Shown here piece after piece: positions 36,764-49,100 of a stretch of 64,000 nucleotides of DNA. The first letter of the stretch is position 1; each line of letters begins with the position of its first letter. The stretch is from positions 52,029,943-52,093,942 of the forward strand of contig CM019216.1 in NCBI GenBank assembly GCA_009741485.1, written 5' to 3'. Both the position numbers and the translations under genes were made by a program. The notes beneath the pieces were generated by a model. It made no database searches. It was not told where the DNA came from and was given only the letters and a program-made list of their open reading frames with translations. The stretch comes from Malurus cyaneus samueli. Taxonomy: Eukaryota > Chordata > Aves > Passeriformes > Maluridae.

Positions 36764-39700
36764 AACTAACAACGATACATGTTCCCATTAGGCTTCTTCC
36801 TTCCCATGGAAAAGGAGAAGGTGACTCAGGGATTCTTCATTCAACTGCTTGCTAAGTTTTCCTCTTCAAAGTTCAGGGGCAGATAGGCATCTGAGAAAGT
36901 AGATGGTTACTTATATGCTGTTAAAATTCTGCCAGGTTCTCTGCAGTGCAAGAAAACACACAGAAGAGAGAGCTTGAGCCTCCTCCAAGCATAATTCTGC
37001 TTTTGATATCTTCCATTTTCTTTCTCCACCATTTTTCTGGTGAAGGATATGTCAGCCCTATGTCAGTACCACAGCTCTCCATCAAACTAAGTCCTGTGAC
37101 CCAGGAAACCCTACATATAATGATGCATCTCTATATTTAAACACTTCAGTATCCATTTGTCAATAAACCTTCACAACTCTAGATCTTATAGATTTCTAGA
37201 ATTTAAAAATATTTGAAAAAAAAATAAGCACAGAGATCAGCCAACAAATGCAAACTCTCTCTGTTATCTGAGTTTCATAAAAAAGCCTAAACAGGAGTCC
37301 CCGCCCCTAAACAAAAATCCAGACTCTCCCTGCCAGCACTCAATGCAGTTTCATCTATTTCCTTTTTCTAATCCTCCTTTATGCCCATTAGCTGGTCCTT
37401 TTAGTGTAACATGGCCCAGCTGCATCAGCACCACTACTACTTAACCCCTCATTGTCTGGTTCCATACTTCTGTATGTTCAGCAAAAAGGAAAAAGGTAAA
37501 GACCTATGGGTTGCCATGAATAGTCTTATCTGAATTGTAATCATCTTTAAATGCCTTGAAAGTATAAGCTATTTTCATACAGGATATTTTCACTGAGTTT
37601 TTAGTATTTATAGAAAGAAAAAACAACCAGCATATTTTGGCATGTATAAAAATCACTTTGATCTGAATCGCGAGCATAAGAACTGGTGCTCAGCTAGCCA
37701 GTGTTTACTCACAGGCTGGTGATGCTTCAAAACAAGGAGAGCTTAACCACACATTTGGCTGTTTGAGATTATTACAAATTCAGTTTGTAAGCCTCAACAT
37801 GCTGCTTATTCACTTCAAAATTTCTTCCCTTCTCTCTCTTAACTATGGAATTACTAAGTAGAAAATAAGCAGTCATTAGAATATACTTAGAATTTAGATC
37901 TCTTCTGAGGATTCACTAGGCAATTTAGGTCCAGTTAGACTCTTCCCTGAGACAAACCATTTGAATGGTTCTTTGAGCCAACCTGTGATTTAATGATTTT
38001 AATTTTGCAAACTAACAGGGAAGTAAACATTTCATTTATAGCTATAAAGCATTGACCTCTTCTTCTTTTGTTCTTGCTTTATTCTAAGGATTTTATTAGC
38101 AATGGTGTTTATGAATATTTTATTCTTATAAAAAAGAGATGCTACAGCAGACACATTTGATATTGGTAACTGATTAACATAGCAACTGTCTAATTAGATC
38201 AGGTGAGATGTGAGGATTCCTGGGTTATGTAATTCGGAAATCTTTGCCACTAAATCACACCATATCTGAAAGTGATTAATTTTTGGGTGCAGTGTTCCTG
38301 TTATTCCAATTCAGGGAGTAAATTTTCTGAGTCTTATTATCTCAGATTGTACCTTTCATAGCACAGATTAAGAAATCTTGAACAAATACAGAAATACAGT
38401 CCTGGCCCTGGAGGTGGTAGCTTTTGGTTCTCATTCTATAAAAATTCACTCATATGCTTAATGTGGGCTACAAAGGGTCCTTTTTGCCCACCACAACACT
38501 TCTCCTAACTTGCAGGGTAAATCCAGGTATGAATGTAAGCAAGACTCTAACAAGATAGCCAGAGCTACTGTCTGGACTGAGCTCTAACCAAACATTTCTG
38601 TTTGGTGGTTTGCACACTTTTAACTATCAGGGTAACTAAAGACAGGTGGTATTTTCACAAGACTCCAGCATTGCTCTGAGCAATCTAAAATGCACCTTCT
38701 TGAGCTACTCTGAAATCTAGTCAATGCCAAAATATTTCTCATGTGTAGATCATGACTTGAGGAATTTTTAGGCATGTGGGTGTGATTATATTTTTTTACA
38801 TTATTTTTCCCTCTCTGCCCTGTACAAAACTCCACATAAATAAGGGAGATTTTATCATCTTAACATGCATAACAGTGAAAATTCCACACACAGAATGCTT
38901 GCAAATGTAAAAAAACAAATAGTTTAAGAAAGAAAGATGTTTCTTAACTATCTAAATTATACTTATCAGCATTTTTTGTAAGATAAATGTTATGTTTGTT
39001 ATGTTTATCTTGTGTTCTAGATAACTAAGGAGTTATTCTAAAACCTTTAAATAAACTGAATTTAATCCCAATCAAAAAGTCACACTTTGAGTCAGATGTG
39101 ATGTCAACTTTGAAATAACAGTGTTTCATTATGAGGTATTGTTTATATTTTACAGAGTTCATAGGATCTTTGTCAAAGCAAAAATCATGAAAGCTCCATT
39201 CTGAAAGCATTTATGTGTATTTTATTTATTTAGAGCTAAGCTGTTAGTTGTTTTCCACTTCTCTTTTCTTCAAAAAGAATAGCATATTCTGATGACCAAC
39301 AGCAAAATCATCACACTGCCTGAAAAGAAGGATCTAGCCTTCCATTTGTAATGAGTAGAACAAAGTCTGTTGCAAACATATTTGTGCAGATATTTAATCA
39401 GCTCTTTTCTAGTAAGATATGAAGAAAGATATTCCCAACAAAACTGAGATACAAGTGTGATCCACCCACTCACAGCTGTCTTTTAAGCCATGTTTCCTGT
39501 TCAGAAGCTACTGTTCCACTGAGGTAGCATGACTTGATGTGGACTACCTTTTGTGTCTTGCCTGTCCTGATTTGTTCTGCATCAGAAGGGGAGAGAGTGA
39601 GGGATCAGTGGAAACTGTCCCGAAACACTCAAGGTCACAGTATTGCCACTGTGTTAGCAAGAACACAGTATATGAGGCAGAAGTGTAACAGAACTAATGT

Positions 39701-41523
39701 TTGCCTGAACTTCTGAAACAACTGTCCCTTTAGACAAACCTGAGTGTTGATCCACAGAGGCAGAGATGACCAAAGAGCTGTATAGTGTGAATGATTGAGA
39801 GAAATTTCTGAAAAATAAATCTTGAAAAGAAGGGGTTCTGGAGGTTACTGTAAGAAAAATGGTATTATACACTATGCTAACTAGTGTACCAGGCTTTGGC
39901 CAAAAAATCCTACAAGATCAATGTATTTTAAGCATTTTTGCCTTGCTGCTTGGCTTGTTTTTTTTCTCTAGGAGCAGAATCTAACCACTGAGCACTGGTA
40001 TCTTCACTCCTCTGTCAAGAAATGCCCCAGTGAGGAGCACAGAAACAAAAAATACCTCTGAAGATTTAAAAAATAGGTGAAAGCACTTTGGATATTTAGA
40101 GAAGGTTTTGGTTGACTGGGACTTTGCTGGTGTAATTCATCCTCCTCAAGAAAAACTATTTGTTTGTTATACTCCCTCTAACTACCACTTCCAAGAAAAT
40201 GAAAACAAAAAGAGGCAACAGCATCCTCAAAGGGAGGACTATTACAGATTTTTGGCACTAATCTGCTTCCAGATTGCATCTATTTTTTAAGCATTTTCAA
40301 GGTCCAAGAGTATGGGGACTCCCAGATCCCACATTAGTTCAAAGAGTTAAAACGTTCAGCAAGCTAAACTCCTTGCTTTGGCATGTCTATCAAAGGCTTT
40401 GAGCCTTTAATGTAATTGAAAACAATTGTCCCAGTGGGGAGGTCTCACACTCTGACCAGTTGCAGTTAAATACTTGAACTGCCTGAGAAAACTAGAGGGG
40501 TTATAAGAATTCAAGGGTAAACTACATGACACGGCTCTGGTGATAATAATGTTCCAGAATTTATATTTATTAATATTGCCTCCTTTTGGTCAGACTCCCA
40601 CAGGAAATCCTGAGGACTACATGTCTCTGGCATGTTTTATCTTAGATAGTCCCATCCTCGTGGTATTACGTGCTGATAGCAGGACAGAAGAGTACCTTTG
40701 AAAATCTCTGGTCTTTATAGAAGCTGAGGATGACAACAAACAGGACCTTCAACACTCTGGGAAGACAATCCATCTACTTTCCGTAGTTATCATTAAAATG
40801 TCTTTCAGACATAGGTCATAACTGGAAACCTATAAAGGATGTCTGTGTATTAGGCACTTCCCACAAAGCCTGGTCCCTAGCGATTAAAATTTATCACATT
40901 GTTCTTCTGGTTACAAATACTGCTGATATGTGTCATTAGTGCAGAGCACTGCTCATAATATTTTGACTTTACTCCAAACATTTTTTTCAACTCCGAGTTT
41001 CCCATAAAGAACCCATTCTTGAAGTTTTTAAAGATGCACATTACTTTAACATTCTTAAGCCTGTTTTAGAGGTTGTTAACTATTTTATTTTCCTGTGAAA
41101 TGCATACTCACACAAAATGATTTGATGAGAAGCTCCACATCCCCCACTCTGGTACCTGTGATGTAGCAAAGAGCAGTTATTGGGCATATAATCATACAGA
41201 CTTCTCAGTACATAAGGCAATTTATAAATACTCCATCTTCTTAAAAGCTCTGTCTTCACTTAATGCTTGCTTAATGGTGCAAAAGAGAACTTTGAAAGAC
41301 TTGCTGGTTTTGCGTATCTAAAGATGGTGTACAGTTTTTTAAGTTGCATATTTACTGATGAAGAAACACAGCGTAATTATTGTCTTAATCAAGCCTTCTG
41401 GCTAGAGTGAAGTTATTCGATGTAATCTGTGCTAGATCTCCAGCTGTGGGCAGCAAAGTCCATTTGTTATCAGTTTTTCTAAGAAAAAAGTTTACAGCAT
41501 CATACCACATATTGCTTTTCTGT
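36764..41523. other. Unique non-coding stretch, no gene seen
   Basis: No gene or large repeat is recognised. The block at 37960-38220 contains GGTAAC (38165-38170), ATAGCAAC (38179-38186) and TAATTAG (38191-38197) close together. These could be RFX-like half sites and a homeodomain site, at low confidence. Open frames are all under 75 codons. Confidence 0.65.
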
Positions 41524-41675
41524 GAATCATAGTATCATAGAATGGTTTGGATTGGAAGAGATCTTATAGATTATCCAGTTCCAACCTTCCTGCCATGAAC
41601 TGGGACACCTTCCAATGGACCAGGTTGCTCAAAGCTCCGTGCAGGCTGGCCTTAAACACCTCTGGAGGTGCATGT
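41524..41675 (-). mobile_element. CR1 LINE 3'-end fragment, minus strand
   Basis: Complement of the CR1 3' end. The octamers read AATCATAGTATCATAG, followed by AATGGTTTGGATTGGAAGAG, CCAGTTCCAACCTTCCTGCC and CCAGGTTGCTCAAAGCTCC. The match to the avian consensus is good, so this is among the younger copies in the window. It is truncated after about 150 bases and holds no frame of note. Confidence 0.93.
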
Positions 41676-44600
41676 GAGTGTGTCTCTGCCCATGCCCTTA
41701 GCTGCTGAACCCCTTGATCAGCTGTAACAAATACTGAACAAGCAGCAGCTTAACACACAAACACAAATTTGACTTTGATGGAAATAGTTTATTGGGTAGG
41801 TAAAATAAAGTGTTCTCTGAGCCACTTCTGGGACAAGTGACACCTTGCTACCTTGTCCCACGAGCCACTCTGTAAGGAGTAGCTGAGTCTGGCAATGAAA
41901 AGACAGAACAAAATAAGGAGTGACACTGGAAGGTAACATTCACTTCAAGAAGAATCAGTTTGCAGGCATGAACAAAGAAATGTTACATGCATTAATATCT
42001 GATATAGAACCCAATTTTAAAAAGTCATATTTTGCATGCAGCCCTCACAATCTTTTACTGAGATGCACTACAGCCAGTGTATTCTTTAGAAAGAGAACTT
42101 CTTTGCTTGTCACTCACCTTCTCATACCTGCTTTTGCTGTCTCATCCATCTTTTATGTTTCTCCTTCCTTTGACTAAAAGAAGTCACAGTTCCCCTCAGA
42201 AAGACATTTTGTCTTCTGCAAGCTAAGGAGTACTGCACTGAAAAAAACCCAAGCAACTGAAAATGACAGAGATCTCTGCCCCATTTGTTTGATTCTTCTC
42301 ACTAAATTATATATTTGAGAAGTACAGGAAAAATGAAAAATAAAAGATAAGAGTTAAAAGCTTAAGCTGTGTTTTCAGTTATCTGTGCAGAGAGAAAAGA
42401 GGTTCTTCTTCTACCTTTGGATTTCACAGCATCTTAAAGTAAACAAGCAAAAAAGGTTCCTTCACCTGTACTCAGGAAATGAAAATATTCTCTCTCCTTG
42501 TTCCCAAATGGCACCACACCAGTTTCTGCAAAACTAGTGACAGGAAAAAAAAAATTTGCTGATGTGTGAATAGGCTGAAGCCTGATGCAAAGAGTATTAA
42601 AGCCTCTTTGGCAGGCCTGCCAATGCCTGCAGCAGGCTTTGGATCAGGCTCCATAGGATGCTAGAAAGCACTAGAAAGGAAATTGCTTTCCCTTGTAATG
42701 CCCTCCTTGCAGAGAGCTCAGCTCACTGACTATTTTCACAGAAGCCCTGGAAACAGCATTTATAGTGTTAGAAAGCCAGATGATAGAAGGCGCTGGATTT
42801 GTCCTTTGATACATTTCCAGTAGAAACATGTTGGTTCCCTTCCTCTAAATGTTTTTGGATCAATTGTGTGTAGATTTGTGCACCAAGGGTGCTCCAGCAC
42901 CATGGCCATGCTGAGTTCTGTCGAGAAACAGGGTGGGTGGTGCCTCAAGGACAAAGGCTGCATGATGGTAGGGCCAAGAGATCCAAATTTCAACTCCACC
43001 CAGGAACTCTGAGGACTCCCAGTGACTCAGACTGGAACAGGACAGCTTCACAGAGAGAGGAAAAGAAGGTGGATGCAAGGAAGAGAGGGTAACACAGATC
43101 CAGGCTGGGTTGCATGGGGGCCCCCAGCATATGAATACATGAATTCCACTGGCCTTGTGATGTTTTGAAAAGTAAACTATGGAAGAAAGACCAGAAACTT
43201 CAAAGAAATTCCTGATTTGGAAATTGTCTGATGTAAAAGGTGTTAGCGTAGAGGAGGGTAGAGAAATAGCCTGTTCTCAAAGGCACACTGCAAGAGGTCA
43301 AATGTTGGTCTGGCTCATATGGCCACTTTTTCCAGTTGTACAGTATATTGTGTAAACTAAATATAATGTAAAGATGCAAAAGCTTCCAGAAATGTCATCT
43401 TACAGACATTTGCTTGGATGCAATCCATGATTATGTGAAAACATTTACTTTGAGATCTAAAAGCCATGGGTTACGTGGGTGTTCTGTACATTTTGCATTG
43501 GAACTTATACTATAGAGCCAGAAAAGACTGAGAGACTTAATTTGAAATTACTTGCGTTAGTATACTGGCCTGTGCTGCACCCAAAAGTAAATGTGGCTGA
43601 GTATATGTGACAGAAAAAGAGGATACTTTGTGGCATATTGGAAAGAACCACCAGAAACCTTTACAAGTGGCTGGGACCTCAGTCAAATCTCTGCCACCAA
43701 TCTCATGTTTGCTATTGCCCCAAAGAACAGGTTACTGGAAAATCTCTAGAGCAAAACAGACATATTTTTTTCAAAAAGAATGACACTTATTGTCTGAATT
43801 TTGAACTAAGTTCACCAGGATGTTCTCATGTGACAGGGCATGCATGACATTAGGCTCGGCTATTGTTGTGCCCTTCAAGGGAGAGAGGCTGGGAAATGGC
43901 CTTTTGGAGACCACAAATGAATAGCAGTTATTGTATTAAATCATTATCTTACAACTCTTGCAACGAGCACCAAGACAATGTGCAAACTTCACTGTTTCTC
44001 AGTGTCATCATTTGTCTGTGATGGGCTGGATTGAGCAGCTGTGCTGCAGGGTCTACAGATTGCAGGGAATGATGCACATTTGTGTCAGGATTCGGTGATT
44101 CATCTTGCTCTACTCTTGAGACTGTTGAATTTCTCACTTGTGAAAGCACCGCAATACCCCTTTACTGTTTATCATTTGCTTTATACTTATTAAAAGAAGT
44201 TAAGGAGATCTTCTCCCCATGGCATCAATACAGCAATGCCCTAGAGCTTGCTCATATTAGTGCTAGAACTTCAAGCTGTACAGCCACATATTTTAAGTCT
44301 CTAAACTGATCATGCCTTTGTAGTTGAGCATACTCCTCATGGACCTCACCTGGTGTGATTACTGTGCAGCACCTGCACTGCTCTGGGTAATGCAGCAGTT
44401 CTCTTGTAGCCAGGTGTGCAGCACCTGGTGGAAAAAGGTACCCTGAAAAGTACTCAGTAGTCTCCAGCAATGGCCAAAAGCCTGCCCTTGGCTACTGCAG
44501 TGGTTTTGGACCTCAGATGTTCTTAACCCAAGACAGATCATCTCTGCAAATCCTGAGAAGTGTGTCCCAGTGACTGAGAATAGAACAAGCTTGAAGCTGT

Positions 44601-45579
44601 TTTTCATCTGTCTGTCATGTGTAATGAAGGCCACAGGTACTGGGAAAAGAGAGGTTAACTTCTAGTGAAATGTCTGCCAGCGTTACGCTCTCAGCCTGGA
44701 AACGGGCTGGTTTGCCATGAAGTCACAGTACACAGCTGTGGCATGGGGCAAGTAAGAGTTAGGATTCTGGCAGTTTTTTGAAAAACAATTCCCAGAACTC
44801 AGATTTTAAGAGTGAAATGAGCTCTACTGTAATTATTTAAATGTGGAAACAATGAAAGAAATGGGAGGATGAAATTAGTTAACGCTCATGAAACATCCAG
44901 AAATCTCATTTGGATTAGGATTTGAAACTCTTAACTGCTGTGTCAGTGCAGCTGCGTATGGGATAACCTGCTGTATGGATTGAACCCAGGCGCTGAGTTC
45001 TGGCCATTTGCTATCTGCATGCCATGAAATTTTAGCAGGATTCAGACTCTTTCAGGAATCTGGACGCAAAGCAGATTCAAAAACTGCAGTATCAATATCC
45101 TGATAATTTAAACATTTAAAAGCTCACATTTCATCTGCTCATAGTAATAATAATTCAAGAACATCAGGAATAAGTTCTGTCTCTCTCCTAATCAAAAAAT
45201 TCCTCCCATTTCTGTTACTGGATAAAGGTTTACATAAGAAATTTACTTTACTTTAAGAAAGCCACACATGGCTTGGCTAGTATATTTATATTATATAGTA
45301 TCTATTGTTTTACATCATACTTTTCTTACTATTGTTTATGCCACAAGAATCTGACAGTTATGAACTAAAAATTACGCACCTTGTTTCTTTCCACATCAGA
45401 AAATATATTTTGCAAAGCAAAACTTGAGCAGCCTGAGGAATGTGAGATGAGAAATCAATGAGCCAATATCTTTCCTAATGTCACAGCCCAAATTTAACTT
45501 AGAGATACAAATTTAGCCAAATATTTCTTCTTAAGCTGGTAAATTTCCCTGATTTCTCTCTCAAGCACATACATTTCTC
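41676..45579. other. Unique non-coding stretch with an E-box cluster, no gene seen
   Basis: No exon is recognised. Open frames are under 95 codons and lie on both strands. The E-box cluster at 44347-44427 is listed separately. The sequence is otherwise unique and AT-rich. Confidence 0.62.
44347..44427. promoter_or_regulatory. Cluster of four CACCTG/CAGGTG E-boxes
   Basis: CACCTG occurs at 44347-44352, 44370-44375 and 44422-44427, and CAGGTG at 44411-44416. A 13-base direct repeat TGTGCAGCACCTG (44363-44375 and 44415-44427) accounts for part of the cluster. Such sites are bound by ZEB, Snail and E-protein families in vertebrates. Binding here is inference. Confidence 0.3.
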
Positions 45580-46115
45580 TCTGGTAAACCTCAAGCTGGT
45601 TTATCTGAATTACTGCATACAGTTCTGATGTTCCCAACATAAGAAGGTCATGGAACTGTTGGAGCAAATCCAGAGGGACACAAAGTTGGTAAAAGCACTG
45701 GAGCACCTCTTCTTTGATGGCAGGCTGAGAAAGTTTGGGATGTTCAGCGTGGAGAAGAAAAGTCTATCTGGAAATCTGATAGCAACCTTCCAGTATCTGA
45801 AGGTTCCTACAGGGAAACCAGAGAAGGACTCTTCATCAGGAACTGTAGTGATAGGACAAGGGGTAACAGGTACAAATTGAAAGAGGGAAACATTTACGTT
45901 AGGTATTAGGGAGAAATTCTTTATGTTGGGGCAGTGAGACACTGAAACATTTGCCTGGGGAAGTTGTGGATGCCCCAACACTGGCAGTGTTCAAAGCCAG
46001 GCTGGATAAAGCCTTGAGCAAATTGGTCTAGTGGTCTAGTGTCGCTGCCCATGATGGACAGGGGAAGGGGAGGTGGCTGGGACTAGATGATCTTTAAGAC
46101 CCCTTACAACCCTTA
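45580..46115 (+). mobile_element. CR1 LINE 3' fragment with ORF2 C-terminal remnant, plus strand
   Basis: This is the last part of CR1 ORF2 plus the 3' region. The plus-strand open stretch 45650-45880 reads MELLEQIQRDTKLVKALEHL, then GRLRKFGMFSVEKKSLSG and NLIATFQYLKV, which corresponds to the conserved C-terminal ORF2 segment after the reverse transcriptase. Beyond it the familiar CR1 blocks follow (GATAGGACAAGGGGTAACAG, GGGAGAAATTCTTTATG, then GTTCAAAGCCAGGCTGGATA and GACTAGATGATCTTTAAG). It stops at the CCTTACAACCCTT block without clear terminal octamers, so the 3' tip is lost or decayed. The 5' end is truncated near 45580. It has no catalytic domain and cannot be active. Confidence 0.94.
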
Positions 46116-49100
46116 AAATAAATTTAAAAGCACTGAAATAGTCATCATGTTAGTTGTCAAGAATTCCTATTAATTTCCTGTTTTCCCTTGAAAAAATACC
46201 ACAGCATCACAGAACTCATGAAAGGCTTCCCTGCACACAGTGGCAGCACCTGTCCCGTGTTACAGATACCTGTTTGTGGAGAAGAAGGTTGGAATTAATT
46301 CAAACCCCAAAGTCACTGCTTTAATGCATTAACAACTGAGCTTTGCAACACACTGGAGCAAGCATTACTTACTTCATGTTCTTGGAAGTGGGTCCTGGAT
46401 TTCCACTAAGAGCTGTGTGAAAACTGAATGATAACAGAGAAAACTGGCAGTGTAGGTGTGCTCTTTCATTTAGTGAATGTATTTGTGACAGGGAAGGAGG
46501 AAAAAAACAGGTCAAGCTGCCTCAAGTGAATGCTTTGAACTCCCATATACTCAGGCAGATATGGATTTGGTTTCTAACAGAGTGGGCTAAAACCAAGGCC
46601 TTTATTTTATGTTCACTTTAACATTTTGAGCCCACATTAGCTGAGGTTGCAGCTGAAAATAAAACAGAAAGTCCTGTTCTACTTTTTGATGCCCCAAGAA
46701 CATCTCTACCTTTTGTTCCAAAGATGCAACAGAAACCATCTTAATGGTGCCAAGCATCCATTTTCACTACCTGTATTGTGAAGTTTGACATTATTATCAA
46801 AGGCCCAGTTCTAGAGGTAGCTTGCAATAAGAACAGATTTCATTTATGCTAACCAAAATGATTCTTAGAGTGATAAGGATTAATTTGTAAGTCAGATGTA
46901 TTTTTGAGGCTCAGAGCCCTCAAAGCATACAAGGCAATGCCATCTAGTTATCTCAGCTGATAATTCCCTACAAAATACAGCAGCTCTAATCACCACTAAT
47001 GATTCTAAGATGGATTTTCTTCTGAATTTAAATGCAAAGCAGAAAAATGACTCTTCACATTTGCAGTTTATCTTTTCAAATGCTCTTAATTATGCACTTT
47101 AAAGTTTATTTTACAGTTAGATATAAACTGTATAGATATAAAGCAAAAGTATCACTTTTTGCTTTAAATGATCTCTTTGCAGTTCCTACATTTTCATGCA
47201 TTTTACAATTACAAGCTTTCTTTCCCGGCATTTCCATCTCCTTCCAGACATACACTTCTATAACCAACACTTATAAATTTTTCATTTTCCATTGACATCA
47301 CAGACAGGTAGTGAATTTTTTAAAGAAGGCCAGTCCAAGACCTATGAACCCCCTCCATTTCATTATTTTAAGAGGGCGGTCTTGCCCTCTGCCTGGACCA
47401 TCTGCCTAACATTCAGGTCCACACCTAATATTCTGTGCAAAAGCACTGAATTCCTATTGATCCCAGCTCAGTCCCGCTCAGGTACACACTGGCTGCTGAA
47501 TGCAAATGTTCCCCTTCTGTGGTGGCAACGTTGTGCTATCGAAACAAAACCCCACGTGGCTTCTTTCTTAGTAACAGATTTGAACTTACAATTTATTGCA
47601 GGCCATTAGGAATGAGAGATCTCTGAAACAATGACCAGATTATGAACCAGCAACAGCTGGACACAAGGTCAAGACTGCTCCTTAATCATAATACTAACTA
47701 ATTGCTTTCTCTTTCCCTCATTTTTTTTTTAAACTGCCCCAGAGATCTTTCTCCCGGGCTGTGCACTGGTGCATTTTGTCAGCTCTTCACTACAGGGACC
47801 ATTCCCAAACACCTGGGGTTATACCATGCCTGTCCTCCCTTTCATGCTCTAAAGCACCAGTTCGGTGTCCATGACAATAGTTCAGACACCTGAAATGAAA
47901 AAGCGTATACAAAAGGACATTTTTATTTTAGGGCCAAAGGGGATCCACAGAGCTGCTGTGCTGTGTGTCTGTTGTTCCAGCAGGGCAGGCACGAGTCTAC
48001 ATAATGTTTGGATTCCTGACCCTCTTTCACTTATCAACAAAGATATGGCCTACAAACTATACAATTCAGTGCTGAAGCTCTCACCTTCGATATTTGCAGC
48101 ATTAAGAACTAAGACTTTTTTTTCTGTTCCTTTTTTTGCCCTTCCATTATCTTTTCCAAATAGCAATCTTCCCTATCTATATACTTAGACTTATACACTT
48201 CTACTCCAAACCCTTGATTTCCATGACTCTGATGGATCGTGCTTTTCTCAACTCTTTCCTGAGCTTCTGTCTTATCAGGCTTCAGAGCAGGTCACTAGTC
48301 TCTAATGAATTTTATAGGTAATCTGGAGAATGTTTCTAATATGTTACAGAGATCCTGATAAGCTCTTTATTCTTTATCCATCCTAGAGTGTGACTCTCTG
48401 GGGGTGAAACCACTTCTCAGGATTGTTAGGTTGTTTAACGCCTACATATTTATTTCTTAAAGGTCAATAGGATCACGCTGGCTGGATTGTAAAGGAGTAA
48501 CATAATTGCACCCACCTCTAAAACCTGATGCACTATCGATTGTAGTCAACAGAAAGATGGAAACTGCCGCTCATTTTTCAGTGAAGATATTCTGAGAAAA
48601 ATCATGAGTGCATGGAGCTTCACATGAAATAGTGACTGCTGTCTGTTCCAAGAGTTTTTCACTTGTGGAAAATGCTGTGCAAAACGGACTGAAACAATTA
48701 AACAATGCAAATGATAATAGCTGATTTTTCCCTATGTATATTTTTTCAGAACAAGCTACATGGAGGTGGAGCAGTGTCACTGATTCATGATCCTATTCAA
48801 GAAACACTAACTGTTACTTCTTTTCTAGTGTGTTCTGAAGCTTGAAGAGGTGAATTGGGAGAAAAATACAGTTAATAACAAAGAGACTCTTCCTGATCGT
48901 GGTTGAGAAAGGAAAAGTTTTTCAGAGTTTGTTCTAGTGAGACATCTAGCTGCCCTTGCATGCTAGTATCAGTATAAAGCAGAAAGAAAATGGTTGCATG
49001 CAAAGCTGAAAGTTTTAGCTATGATTAGGAAAAGTTATATTTTTATTCACGAATAAGAGTAAACTGAACAATCACATCCCTGCTGAGGTCCCTTTAAGTC

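Noticed and set aside
45610..45981. 123-codon minus-strand frame
   Set aside because: It is the antisense of the plus-strand CR1 fragment at 45580-46115.
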